Below, piece by piece: positions 42,732 to 51,438 of a stretch of DNA of 64,000 nt (the first letter of the stretch is position 1; every line of letters starts with the position of its first letter). The notes under the pieces were generated by a model that saw only the letters and a list, made by a program, of their open reading frames with translations, had not been told where the DNA came from and did not search any database. The position numbers were made by a program, and so were the translations under genes. The stretch is from an uncultured Lachnospiraceae bacterium. GTDB lineage: Bacteria > Bacillota > Clostridia > Lachnospirales > Lachnospiraceae. The stretch covers positions 1-64,000 of the forward strand of contig CAJTUA010000003.1 of assembly GCA_910579615.1 (NCBI GenBank). The letters run 5' to 3'.

Positions 42732-43223
42732 GTGTTGAATATTGTTTTGCTTGAGCCGGAGATTCCGGCAAATACAGGGAATATCGGGCGGACCTGCGTG
42801 GCGACGGGCAGCAGCCTGCATTTAATCAAGCCGCTTGGGTTTGATATCTCCGAAAAAGCGGTGCGGCGCGCAGGGATGGATTACTGGTTTTCGCTTGATT
42901 TGCATGTCTATGAAAATTACAGGGATTTTGTGGCGAAAAATCCGGGCGCAAGGGTTTATATGGCGACAACGAAGGCGCAGAGGGTATACACAGAAGTATC
43001 TTACGAACCGGACGCATTCATCATGTTTGGTAAGGAGAGCGCGGGCATCCCGGAGGAGGTTCTGATGGAAAACCGAGATACCTGTGTGCGCATCCCGATG
43101 ATAGGGGAGACACGGTCATTGAATTTAAGCAATTCGGTGGCAATCATGCTATATGAGGCGCTGCGGCAGCAGGGCTTCGCAGATATGAAGCTCGAAGGGC
43201 AGCTGCATCGGCATAGTTGGTAA
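42732..43223 (+). CDS. trmL: tRNA (cytidine/uridine-34-2'-O)-methyltransferase TrmL
   Basis: A SPOUT-class enzyme that methylates the wobble nucleotide of leucine tRNAs. The start (LNIVLLEPEIPANTGNIGRTC) and the knot region (FIMFGKESAGIPEEVL, then IPMIGETRSLNLSNSVAIMLYEALRQ) are diagnostic. The length of 163 residues is normal. The start is GTG at 42732. It is followed by family A repeats and then mutS2, and there is no terminator between them. Confidence 0.93.
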   Translation: MLNIVLLEPEIPANTGNIGRTCVATGSSLHLIKPLGFDISEKAVRRAGMDYWFSLDLHVYENYRDFVAKNPGARVYMATTKAQRVYTEVSYEPDAFIMFGKESAGIPEEVLMENRDTCVRIPMIGETRSLNLSNSVAIMLYEALRQQGFADMKLEGQLHRHSW

Positions 43224-43225
43224 AA

Positions 43226-43428
43226 CAGTATGAGCCCGTACAGTACCCCAGAGGAATTTTTGGGAGAGAAGCGGACAAAAATTTCTCTGCCGGATTTGGG
43301 TACTGGAAGGGCACATACGGAACTATAAAACAGTATGAGCCCGTACAGTACCCCAGAGGAATTTTTGGGAGAGAAGCGGACAAAAATTTCTCTGCCGGAT
43401 TTGGGTACTGGGAGGGCACATACGGAAC
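43226..43428 (+). repeat. Two tandem palindromic elements (family A, site 3)
   Basis: Units start at 43226 and 43331 (period 105) and differ at only one base or so. Arms are CAGTATG.GCCC with GGGC.CATACGG outside, CAGTACCC with GGGTACTG, and CAGAGGAATTTTTG with CAAAAATTTCTCTG inside. All three arms are complementary although their sequence differs from the other sites. The block sits between trmL and mutS2, ending 23 bp before the mutS2 start codon. Confidence 0.9.
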
Positions 43429-43451
43429 TATAAATTAAGAAAGGATTCAGA

Positions 43452-45824
43452 ATGAATGATAAAGTCTTAAAAACACTCGAATATAACAAAATCATCGAAA
43501 AGCTCGCCGGGTATGCGGGTTCTGCGATGGGCAGGGAAAAATGTGAGGCGCTTGTGCCGCTTTCCGACCGCGAAAAGGTCGAGGAGCTGCAGCAGGAGAC
43601 GGCAGACGCGCTCTCAAGGCTCTATAAAAAAGGAACACTCTCCTTTTCAGGCCTGCCAGACATCGGGGCATCCATCAAGCGACTGGAGATTGGTTCAACC
43701 CTCGGCGCAGGGGAGCTGATGAAATTAAGCTCAATGCTGACCGCGACATTGCGCGTCAAGAGTTACGGTTGCAACGGCGGCGATGAAACCCAGGATTCGT
43801 TAAGCGAGCGGTTTTCTATGTTGGAGCCACTCTCCATCCTGAACAATGAAATTATGCGTTGCATCATTTCGGAGGAGGAGATTGCAGATGACGCAAGCCC
43901 GGGCTTAAAAAGCGTGCGCCGCCAGATAAAGGCGGCGAACGATAAAATCCATGAGCAGCTCGCGAAGCTGATTACGGATTCCGGGACGAAGCTGATGCTG
44001 CAGGACGCGATTATTACAATGCGCAACGGGCGCTACTGCCTGCCCGTCAAGCAGGAATATAAAAACTCGTTTGGCGGTATGCTGCACGACCAGTCAGCGA
44101 CTGGCTCAACGGCATTTATTGAGCCTGCGGCGGTCGTGAAGCTGAACAATGAGCTTGCGGAGCTTGGCATCCGCGAGAAGGAGGAGATTGAGAAGGTGCT
44201 TGCGGCATTGAGCGCGCAGGCGGCGGAACATGCGGAGGAGCTCGCCTTTAACCGCACGACGCTTGCCGAGTTTGATTTTATTTTTGCGCGCGCAGTGTTG
44301 GCAAAGCAGATGAAGGCGGTTCAGCCGAAATTCAATGACCGGCGCTATATCAACATCAAGAAGGGGCGGCATCCGCTGATTGACCCGCACAAGGTCGTGC
44401 CGATAGACATTTCCTTAGGTGACACGTTTAACCTGCTCGTAATTACGGGACCAAATACCGGTGGTAAGACAGTTTCACTAAAAACGGTTGGTTTATTTAC
44501 CCTTATGGGGCAGGCAGGGCTTCACATCCCGGCGATGGACGGCTCAGAGCTTGGTATTTTCAAGGAAGTCTACGCGGATATTGGCGATGAGCAGAGCATT
44601 GAGCAGAGCTTAAGTACCTTCTCGTCGCATATGACGAACACGGTGAAGATTTTGGAGCAGGCGAACGAGGAATCGCTGGCGCTTTTTGACGAGTTGGGCG
44701 CGGGAACCGACCCGACCGAGGGCGCGGCACTTGCAATGTCAATCCTGACATATCTGCACAATCTTGGCACGCGCACGATGGCAACAACCCATTACAGCGA
44801 GCTGAAGATTTTTGCGCTTTCCACCGAGGGCGTGTCGAACGCCTGCTGCGAGTTCGATGTGGAAACGCTGCGCCCAACCTACCGCCTGCTGATTGGCATC
44901 CCGGGAAAGAGCAACGCGTTTGCGATTTCGTCAAAGCTTGGTCTGCCGGAATTCATCATTGAGCGCGCGCGGGAATTTATTGGCACGAAGGACGAGAGCT
45001 TTGAGGATGTCATCAGCAGCCTGGAGGAAAGCCGTATTGCGATGGAAAAGGAGCGTGCGGAAACGGCAAGGCTTTATGCGGAGGCAGAGGGGCTGCGCAA
45101 AAAGCTTGAGGAAAAGAATGCGCGCATTGACAATGCGAAGGACCGCATCTTGCGCGAGGCGAACGAGAAGGCGCGCGATATTTTGCAGGAAGCGAAGGAT
45201 TACGCGGACGAGACCATCCGCAAATACAATAAGTGGGGGCAAAGCGGCGGTCTTGGGAAGGAGATGGAGCAGGAGCGCGACGCTTTGCGCGAAAAGCTCA
45301 GCGATAAAGACAAAAAACTGGGAATCAAGGCGAAAAAGGCAAAGAAAAAGACGGCGCCGGAGGATTTGAAAATCGGGGATGCCGTGCATGTGCTCAGCCT
45401 GAATCTGAAAGGAACGGTCAGCACCCTGCCGAACGCGAAGGGGGATTTGTACGTACAGATGGGAAGCCTGCGTTCGCTTGTCAATATACGGGATATAGAG
45501 CCTGCCGAGGCGGATCCGGATGAGGAAGAGAAGAAGGCAAAGACTTCAAGCGGAAAAATCCGCATGAGCAAGTCGCTGAGCATCAGCACCGAGCTAAACA
45601 TCATCGGAAAGCGTGTGGACGAGGCGATGCCGCTGGTGGACAAATATCTGGACGATGCCTACCTTGCGCATCTGCCGAAGGTGACGATTATCCACGGCAG
45701 GGGAACGGGTGCTTTAAAGGATGCCGTGCACGCGCACTTAAAGCGCACAAAATACGTCAAATCGTTCCGCATTGGGGAATTTGGAGAGGGCGACCATGGC
45801 GTAACGATTGTGGAATTTAAGTAA
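43452..45824 (+). CDS. mutS2: MutS2 family protein (endonuclease/ribosome-rescue ATPase)
   Basis: MutS2 resolves recombination intermediates and, in Bacillus, splits collided ribosomes. The protein has the MutS core with Walker A ITGPNTGGKTVSLKTVG near residue 335, Walker B-region LALFDELGAGTDPTEGAALA near 412 and ATTHYSELK; a coiled coil from about 515 to 640; a KOW-like segment (KIGDAVHVLSLNLKGTVSTL); and a C-terminal Smr nuclease domain with LNIIGKRVDEAM and IIHGRGTGALKDAVHAHLK. The 790-residue length is normal. The ATG has an aagaaagga site. All motifs appear intact. Confidence 0.95.
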   Translation: MNDKVLKTLEYNKIIEKLAGYAGSAMGREKCEALVPLSDREKVEELQQETADALSRLYKKGTLSFSGLPDIGASIKRLEIGSTLGAGELMKLSSMLTATLRVKSYGCNGGDETQDSLSERFSMLEPLSILNNEIMRCIISEEEIADDASPGLKSVRRQIKAANDKIHEQLAKLITDSGTKLMLQDAIITMRNGRYCLPVKQEYKNSFGGMLHDQSATGSTAFIEPAAVVKLNNELAELGIREKEEIEKVLAALSAQAAEHAEELAFNRTTLAEFDFIFARAVLAKQMKAVQPKFNDRRYINIKKGRHPLIDPHKVVPIDISLGDTFNLLVITGPNTGGKTVSLKTVGLFTLMGQAGLHIPAMDGSELGIFKEVYADIGDEQSIEQSLSTFSSHMTNTVKILEQANEESLALFDELGAGTDPTEGAALAMSILTYLHNLGTRTMATTHYSELKIFALSTEGVSNACCEFDVETLRPTYRLLIGIPGKSNAFAISSKLGLPEFIIERAREFIGTKDESFEDVISSLEESRIAMEKERAETARLYAEAEGLRKKLEEKNARIDNAKDRILREANEKARDILQEAKDYADETIRKYNKWGQSGGLGKEMEQERDALREKLSDKDKKLGIKAKKAKKKTAPEDLKIGDAVHVLSLNLKGTVSTLPNAKGDLYVQMGSLRSLVNIRDIEPAEADPDEEEKKAKTSSGKIRMSKSLSISTELNIIGKRVDEAMPLVDKYLDDAYLAHLPKVTIIHGRGTGALKDAVHAHLKRTKYVKSFRIGEFGEGDHGVTIVEFK

Positions 45825-45904
45825 AATGCAAAAGAGTGGAAAAAGGAATCGTCTCGTGCGGGGGCGCAGACAGAATAATCGGACTGTGGAAAGGGGGAAG
45901 TTTA

Positions 45905-46630
45905 ATGGCAGAAAAACAAAAAATCCTGATTGTGGATGACGATGAAAATATTGCGGAGCTAATCTCCCTTTATTTAAAGAAAGAATGCTTTGATACGCGG
46001 ATTGTACATGACGGGGAAATGGCAATCCTGCAATATAAGGATTACCAGCCGAATCTGATACTGCTCGACTTGATGCTGCCGGGCATTGACGGGTACGAGG
46101 TATGCCGCGAGGTGCGCAAGGATTCAAAGGTGCCGATTATCATGCTCTCGGCGAAGGGGGAGATTTTCGACAAGGTGCTCGGGCTTGAACTTGGCGCGGA
46201 TGATTATATTATGAAGCCGTTTGACTCGAAAGAGCTTGTGGCACGCGTAAAGGCGGTATTGCGCCGCTGTCTGCCGGAGGAAGGGGCAAAACCGGAGCCT
46301 TCCTCCGGTCAGAAGGGCGAATTTGTCTCCTACCCTGACCTGACCATAAGCCAGACCAATTACGAGGTAACATACCAGGGCGGGCGTGTTGATATGCCGC
46401 CAAAGGAACTGGAATTATTTTATTTCCTCGCGTCGCACCCGAACCAGGTATTTACGCGGGAACAGCTTCTCGACCATATCTGGGGCTATGAATACATCGG
46501 CGACACGCGCACGGTGGACGTGCATATCAAACGGCTGCGCGAGAAAATCAAGAACCACGAACAGTGGGGGCTCGCAACGGTCTGGGGAATCGGGTATAAA
46601 TTCGATGCGAAGGTAAAGCCGGTAAAATGA
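45905..46630 (+). CDS. OmpR-family response regulator
   Basis: The receiver domain starts KILIVDDDENIAELI and has its phospho-acceptor aspartate in LILLDLMLPGIDG near residue 55; the switch residues (LSAKGE, then DDYIMKPF) are present. The DNA-binding winged helix follows (ELELFYFLASHPNQVFTREQLLDHIWGYEYIGDTRTVDVHIKRLREKI). ATG 45905 is chosen because gggggaag lies upstream; the frame is open further upstream without a site. It forms a two-component pair with the kinase at 46716 and precedes an HtrA-like gene. Length 241 residues. Confidence 0.93.
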   Translation: MAEKQKILIVDDDENIAELISLYLKKECFDTRIVHDGEMAILQYKDYQPNLILLDLMLPGIDGYEVCREVRKDSKVPIIMLSAKGEIFDKVLGLELGADDYIMKPFDSKELVARVKAVLRRCLPEEGAKPEPSSGQKGEFVSYPDLTISQTNYEVTYQGGRVDMPPKELELFYFLASHPNQVFTREQLLDHIWGYEYIGDTRTVDVHIKRLREKIKNHEQWGLATVWGIGYKFDAKVKPVK

Positions 46631-46677
46631 GATACGGGTTTGGGAATCTGGAATTCCCGGGCGCTTCATTGGTGTGC

Positions 46678-46699
46678 TACCGCAGGAAAACCTGCGGTA
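46678..46699 (+). promoter_or_regulatory. Intercistronic hairpin between regulator and kinase genes
   Basis: taccgcagg and cctgcggta form a perfect nine-base stem with an AAAA loop, 17 bases before the kinase start. There is no T-run, so it is more likely a translation or mRNA-stability element than a terminator. Confidence 0.55.
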
Positions 46700-46715
46700 T
46701 GCGCGGGTAGAAAAC

Positions 46716-48134
46716 ATGAAACACAGGGCATTGTTAAAACTTATATTGTGTTATATCGTGGCGGCAGTATCGATGTTTGTGATGCTCAATTATTTTGGTG
46801 CGAAAAGGCTCAACCGCCAGTTTTTAAATGAAAAGGCAGAGCTGTTGACGGAGGAGGCGGGGATGATTGCGGAAGAATATGTCACCCCGTATTACCGCGA
46901 CACAACCAAATTAAGCGACATGCTTGTTCAGCTGCACAGCATTGACCGTTTTCTCGGCACAAGAATCTGGGTGGTCAACACAAACGGGATGGTCTTTGTG
47001 GATACTGGCGAGGGCAGCCGCGCACGCGGAATCAATGTTGATAATTACAATCCGCAGTTCCTTGACGAGGTGGTACGGGCGGAATACCTGACAAACGTTA
47101 CTTTCCCGTCCGTTATGACAAATGAGATGCTGGTGGTGGCGCAGCCGATTTATCTGGATTATTCGCTGCGCGGCTATGTCTGCATTTTTTTGCCAATGGC
47201 TTCTGTTTCAAAATCTGTCACGCAATATCTTGATATTGTGAATATATGTTACATAGCGTTTATGCTTATCCTCATGGTGATTTTCGTAGTTATTTACATC
47301 ATTACACTGGCTCCGGTGCGGCGCATGACGAAGGTCACGGAGGAATATGCGCGCGGCCATTTCGATGTGCCAATGAAAATACGCTCGCACGACGAGTACC
47401 GCAGTCTCGCAAACGCAATCAAATTTATGGCGGACGAGTTCAAAAACCTGGATGATTACCAGAAAAAATTTGTCGCCAATATTTCGCACGATTTCCGTTC
47501 GCCGCTCACATCCATCAAGGGTTACGCGGAGGCGATGGCGGACGGCACAATCCCCCAGGAAATGCAGAATAAATATCTTGACATTATATTATTCGAGACC
47601 GAGCGGCTCACAAAACTTACAACAAATCTGTTGGTGCTGAACGGGTTTGAAAATCAGGGTGTCATACTTGAGATTACAAGCTTTGACATCAATGAGGTCA
47701 TCCACCGGACAGCCCTGACCTTCGAGGGAACCTGCACAAAAAAGAGGATTACACTCAATCTGGTGTTCGGGGATAATGCGCTTTTCGTGGACGCGGATAT
47801 GGGGAAAATCCAACAGGTACTCTACAACCTGATTGACAATGCAATCAAGTTCAGCAACCCGGATTCCTCGATTGACATCAAGACGGAGGAACGGGGGAGC
47901 AAGGTATTTGTTGAGGTCAAGGACCATGGCATCGGGATTCCGAAGGACTCCATCAAACGCATCTGGGAGCGTTTTTATAAGACAGACCTCTCGCGCGGCA
48001 AGGATAAAAAAGGCACCGGATTGGGGCTTTCCATTGCGAAGGAAATCATTCAGTCGCACCGGGAAAATATCAATGTCATCAGCACGGAGGGGGTTGGGAC
48101 GGAGTTTATTTTTACATTGGCAAAAAGCTTATAG
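46716..48134 (+). CDS. Sensor histidine kinase, partner of the regulator at 45905
   Basis: A membrane kinase with two transmembrane segments (about residues 7-23 and 175-200) enclosing an extracytoplasmic sensor of about 150 residues. A HAMP domain follows (LAPVRRMTKVTEEYARGHFDVPM). The histidine is in ANISHDFRSPLTSIKG near residue 257, and the ATPase motifs LIDNAIKFSNP, VKDHGIGIPKDS and GTGLGLSIAK are intact. I chose ATG 46716 (MKHRALLKLI); a longer frame from 46674 would cover the hairpin at 46678. Its ligand is unknown; cell-envelope stress is likely, since the next gene is HtrA-like. Confidence 0.92.
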   Translation: MKHRALLKLILCYIVAAVSMFVMLNYFGAKRLNRQFLNEKAELLTEEAGMIAEEYVTPYYRDTTKLSDMLVQLHSIDRFLGTRIWVVNTNGMVFVDTGEGSRARGINVDNYNPQFLDEVVRAEYLTNVTFPSVMTNEMLVVAQPIYLDYSLRGYVCIFLPMASVSKSVTQYLDIVNICYIAFMLILMVIFVVIYIITLAPVRRMTKVTEEYARGHFDVPMKIRSHDEYRSLANAIKFMADEFKNLDDYQKKFVANISHDFRSPLTSIKGYAEAMADGTIPQEMQNKYLDIILFETERLTKLTTNLLVLNGFENQGVILEITSFDINEVIHRTALTFEGTCTKKRITLNLVFGDNALFVDADMGKIQQVLYNLIDNAIKFSNPDSSIDIKTEERGSKVFVEVKDHGIGIPKDSIKRIWERFYKTDLSRGKDKKGTGLGLSIAKEIIQSHRENINVISTEGVGTEFIFTLAKSL

Positions 48135-48245
48135 ATTTGTTCATATTTCGTTCATAGGTATATGGTAAAATAACAAGTAAAATATGGCCCTGACGGCGGG
48201 TTTCGGATGTACAGATAGGTTTTTGGAATCGTGGAGGAATCCGGA

Positions 48246-49769
48246 ATGGAGCAAAAAAATCAGACGGGGAACAAGGAGTATCAGTTTATTCGGGAGAAAG
48301 TGGTTTCAAGGAGAAAGAACAGAATCAAAAAAATGGGGCTGTCCATAGTGTTCACGGTGTTTCTCGCCGTGATTTTCGGCGTTGTGGCGAGGGCAGTATT
48401 TTTGTATGCGGATAGACCGCTCAGAAGGTTTTTTGGGCTTGGGAATGAATTGGCAGTAACGCCGACCCCGCGTCCGACCCCGACCCGCGGAATACCCACC
48501 GGGAGCGAAATTTCAACAGGTGGTGCTTCTTCCTCCCCGTCCGGCGGGGCTGCGATGACACCGCCGCCGAATACCCCGGATGCCACGTTGACGGCAATTC
48601 CGGTGCCGTCGCCGACACAGGGCGCGGATGTGACACCTTCGGGGGGGGCTACTGTGCTGCCGGAACGAACCCCGACACCGATATCCGGGGAAGTATCGCC
48701 GTCGGGCGAACCGACCGGGAGCGGGGAAGTATCGCCATCCGGGGAGCCAACCGGAGGCGGGATAATGCCGGCTCCGTCCATGAGCCCGACCCCGACACCA
48801 TCCTTCGCGGAACAGTATGCAGCACTTTTTTGGGGGATGCAGGAAGTCGCGCAGGAGACAGAGCGTTCCCTTGTGACCATTGCTGTGACCGTCAACGGCA
48901 TTGACTGGCTCAACAATCCGTATGAAACGGAAAGCCAGACGACCGGAATCGTGATTGGAAAGAGCGAGGAGGAGCTTCTGGTTCTCGTCAATCTTGACCG
49001 GATTCAGTCGGCGAGCCGCATCAGCCTGACCGTAAACAGGGAACATTATGAGGCGGAGCTTTGGAGTTATGACAGGGATTACAATATGGCGGTCGTGCGT
49101 GTTGCCACCGAGGACTTGCCGGAGCGTTTTGTTACTGCGGCGAAGACGGCGCTTTTCGGGGAATCCGCACAGCTTGCCGTTGGCACGCCAATTCTGGCGC
49201 TTGGAAACCCCAATGGCTATGTCGGCTCAAGGGAGTTTGGCATGGTAACGAGCCGGGAAAGCATTTATTACATCACGGATAACAGTGTCGAGCTGTTTAA
49301 CACGAATACAACGGACAGCGAGGACGGCGACGGTGTGATTGTGAACCTTGCCGGGGAGATTGTCGGCATTATCACGAGAACCATGAAAGCGGGATTGGAC
49401 GAGGAAATGTGCACGGCAGTCGGCATCACGAAGCTGAAAAATGTAATCGAGCGTCTGGCAACCGGTCAGGAGCGCGTGTATTTTGGCATCCGTGGCGAGG
49501 ATATGCCAATGGCGGCGCTGCGTGAGCAGGGATTGAGCAATGGTATTTATGTTACGGAGGTAGAATCGGATTCCCCGGCGTTTGAGGCTGGGATTAAGAC
49601 GGGCGATATTATTACGAAGGTAGATGATAATTTTATTTATTCGTTCAGCGGATTTGACACGCTTTTGAATCTGCGCACGCCGGGCATGGAGATGGAAGTG
49701 ACGTTGTGGAGGACGGTGCGGATGCAGGCGGAGGAGATAAAAGTGGCGGTGGTGCTTGGGGAACGGTGA
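48246..49769 (+). CDS. Membrane-anchored HtrA/DegP-like protein lacking catalytic residues
   Basis: The 507-residue protein has one N-terminal membrane helix (MGLSIVFTVFLAVIFGVVARA), a long linker rich in Pro, Thr, Ser and Gly with repeated SGEVSPSGEPTG, a trypsin-like fold, and a C-terminal PDZ domain (IYVTEVESDSPAFEAGIKTGDIITKVDD). In the protease part the aspartate position is kept (DRDYNMAVVRV), and VGTPILALGNPNGYVG is typical of HtrA. But where HtrA has TNNHVV this protein reads VLVNLDRI, and where HtrA has GNSGGP it reads SEDGDGVIV. It should therefore be a pseudoprotease, perhaps a chaperone or adaptor. It follows the two-component genes and uses ATG 48246 with ggaggaat upstream. Confidence 0.85.
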   Translation: MEQKNQTGNKEYQFIREKVVSRRKNRIKKMGLSIVFTVFLAVIFGVVARAVFLYADRPLRRFFGLGNELAVTPTPRPTPTRGIPTGSEISTGGASSSPSGGAAMTPPPNTPDATLTAIPVPSPTQGADVTPSGGATVLPERTPTPISGEVSPSGEPTGSGEVSPSGEPTGGGIMPAPSMSPTPTPSFAEQYAALFWGMQEVAQETERSLVTIAVTVNGIDWLNNPYETESQTTGIVIGKSEEELLVLVNLDRIQSASRISLTVNREHYEAELWSYDRDYNMAVVRVATEDLPERFVTAAKTALFGESAQLAVGTPILALGNPNGYVGSREFGMVTSRESIYYITDNSVELFNTNTTDSEDGDGVIVNLAGEIVGIITRTMKAGLDEEMCTAVGITKLKNVIERLATGQERVYFGIRGEDMPMAALREQGLSNGIYVTEVESDSPAFEAGIKTGDIITKVDDNFIYSFSGFDTLLNLRTPGMEMEVTLWRTVRMQAEEIKVAVVLGER

Positions 49770-49811
49770 GGGAAAGAATTAAGATAAGGAATAAAAAACG
49801 AGAATTTAAAA

Positions 49812-50025
49812 CAGCATATCCCCGAACAGGGCTCTGGTGGAATTTATGGGAGTGGGATGGATGGAAATTGCACTGCCGGGAGAGGGGAAGGGAGGGGATA
49901 TGCGGAACTTAAAACAAAAATTAAAAACAGCATATCCCCGAACAGTCCTGCAGTGGAATTTATGGGAACAAAGCGAACAGAAATTCCACTGCCAGGAAAA
50001 GGGGCAGGAATGGGATATGCAGAAC
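49812..50025 (+). repeat. Two tandem palindromic elements (family A, site 4)
   Basis: Units start at 49812 and 49928 (period 116, with a short spacer). The outer arms GCATATCCCC and GGGATATGC pair, as do CAGTGGAATTT and AAATTCCACTG in unit 2. Unit 1 is more divergent inside but keeps the outer pairing. Both end with (C)GGAACTTAAA or a near variant. The block lies between the HtrA-like gene and yhaM and ends 27 bp before the yhaM start. Confidence 0.85.
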
Positions 50026-50051
50026 TTAAAATAAGAAAGGAAGAATGAAAA

Positions 50052-50993
50052 ATGAGGTATTTGGCGGAGTTAAAAGAGGGGGAGATGGTCAGGGAAATTT
50101 ACCTGTGTAAGAAATTGCAGACGTTAAAAACGAAGGCGGGGAAGAGTTATCTGTCGATTACGCTGCAGGATAAGACGGGGATGTTTGACGCGAAGGTCTG
50201 GGAGCTGGGCGCGGGGGTCGAGCATTTCGAAACGATGGATTACATTTTTGTTGACGGGCAGGTGACAAGCTTCCAGGGGGCGCTGCAGATGAATATCAAG
50301 CGCGTGCGCAAATGCCAGGAGGGTGAGTATGACCCGGCGGATTACATGCCGATGACAACGCGCAATATTGAGGAAATGTACAAGGAACTTTTGGACTTGG
50401 TTGCATTGGTCAGGGAACCGCATCTGCAGGAACTTTTGCAGAGCTTTTTTGTGGCGGACAAGGAATTCGTGGTGCGTTTTAAGAAGCATTCAGCGGCGAA
50501 GGCGGTGCACCACGGATTTATCGGCGGATTGTTGGAGCATACGCTTGGCGTGGCGAAACTGTGCGCATTTCTGGCAGATACATATGAGCTTTTGAATAAG
50601 GATTTGCTTCTGACGGCGGCGGTATTCCATGATATCGGGAAAATGGAAGAAATCTCGCCGTTCCCGGAAAATGATTATACGGACGAGGGCAATCTGCTTG
50701 GGCATATTTATATCGGTGCATCGCTGATTAGCGGGCGCTGCCGCACGATTGACGGATTCCCGAAAAAGCTTGAGGGGGAATTGGTACATTGCATTTTGGC
50801 GCATCACGGGGAGCTTGAGTTTGGCTCGCCGAAAAAGCCTGCGCTCGCGGAAGCGCTTGCGCTCTATATGGCGGATAATATGGATGCGAAAATGGAGACA
50901 ATGAAGGAGATTTTTGCAGGGGCAGATGCGAAGCTGGAATGGGTTGGATACCAGAGGTTGTTGGAGACAAATTTGAAGAGGACGATTGTGTGA
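50052..50993 (+). CDS. yhaM: 3'-5' exoribonuclease YhaM
   Basis: YhaM trims RNA 3' ends. The N-terminal OB-fold (MVREIYLCKKLQTLKTKAGKSYLSITLQDKTG) is followed by a metal-dependent HD domain with HHGFIGGLLEHTLGVAKL, VFHDIGKMEEI near residue 194 and HCILAHHGELEFGSP. The length of 313 residues and the domain order are those of Bacillus YhaM. The ATG lies behind aagaaaggaag. It follows the family A repeats and is followed by a hairpin-rich gap. Confidence 0.92.
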   Translation: MRYLAELKEGEMVREIYLCKKLQTLKTKAGKSYLSITLQDKTGMFDAKVWELGAGVEHFETMDYIFVDGQVTSFQGALQMNIKRVRKCQEGEYDPADYMPMTTRNIEEMYKELLDLVALVREPHLQELLQSFFVADKEFVVRFKKHSAAKAVHHGFIGGLLEHTLGVAKLCAFLADTYELLNKDLLLTAAVFHDIGKMEEISPFPENDYTDEGNLLGHIYIGASLISGRCRTIDGFPKKLEGELVHCILAHHGELEFGSPKKPALAEALALYMADNMDAKMETMKEIFAGADAKLEWVGYQRLLETNLKRTIV

Positions 50994-50998
50994 ACAAT

Positions 50999-51097
50999 GT
51001 GAAAGGGGCGGGGGGTGGGAAGGGTTTTAGGGGAGTGACCCCTTTCACATGGAAGTTTCAAAAATGAACCCGTGTGGGGGTTCATTTTTGAAACTTC
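50999..51097. repeat. Two consecutive perfect hairpins behind yhaM
   Basis: The first hairpin has arms gtgaaagggg (50999-51008) and cccctttcac (51039-51048). The second has 20-base perfect arms, gaagtttcaaaaatgaaccc (51052-51071) and its exact complement (51078-51097), around a six-base loop. There is no T-run after either, so termination is possible but not certain. Confidence 0.8.
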
Positions 51098-51114
51098 TGG
51101 GCGGGTGCAATGGC

Positions 51115-51340
51115 TGTTTGCTTCCGCGCGTGTGGAGGGAAGGGTTTTCCTGGGGTGGGAGGGGTAATGAGGGGGAATGTTGTTTTCGTGCATGTGGAGG
51201 GAGGTTTTTCTCGGGTGGTAGGGAATGCGAAGGAAAATGTCTGTTCCCGCGTGTGTGGAGGAGGGTTTTTTCGGTTGGTAAGGAGTAGGGGAAAATGTTT
51301 GCTTCTGCGCATGGGAGGGAGGGTATTACAAAGGTGGAGT
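51115..51340. repeat. Four degenerate G-rich tandem repeats of about 60 bp
   Basis: Units start at 51115, 51178, 51238 and 51296 and share a layout: TGTTTGCTTCCGCGCGTGTG-like start, GGAGGGAGGGTTTTT, a GGGTGGTAGGG-like part, then GGGGAAAA. They have diverged but are clearly related. No start codon or ribosome binding site supports a protein on either strand. Together with the hairpins at 50999 they fill the 445-bp gap before rlmD. Confidence 0.7.
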
Positions 51341-51438
51341 GTGTTTGTATGAGGGTGTTGTTTGAGGCAGAGGATTGGCGCTTTGATGCGTGGTTGATAT
51401 GTACAGAAAAATGAAAAAGAAGAGGATTGAGGAAAGAT

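Noticed and set aside
48281..48991. 236-codon minus-strand frame opposite the Pro/Thr-rich linker of the HtrA-like gene
   Set aside because: It is generated by the repetitive GC-rich linker sequence and has no supporting signal.
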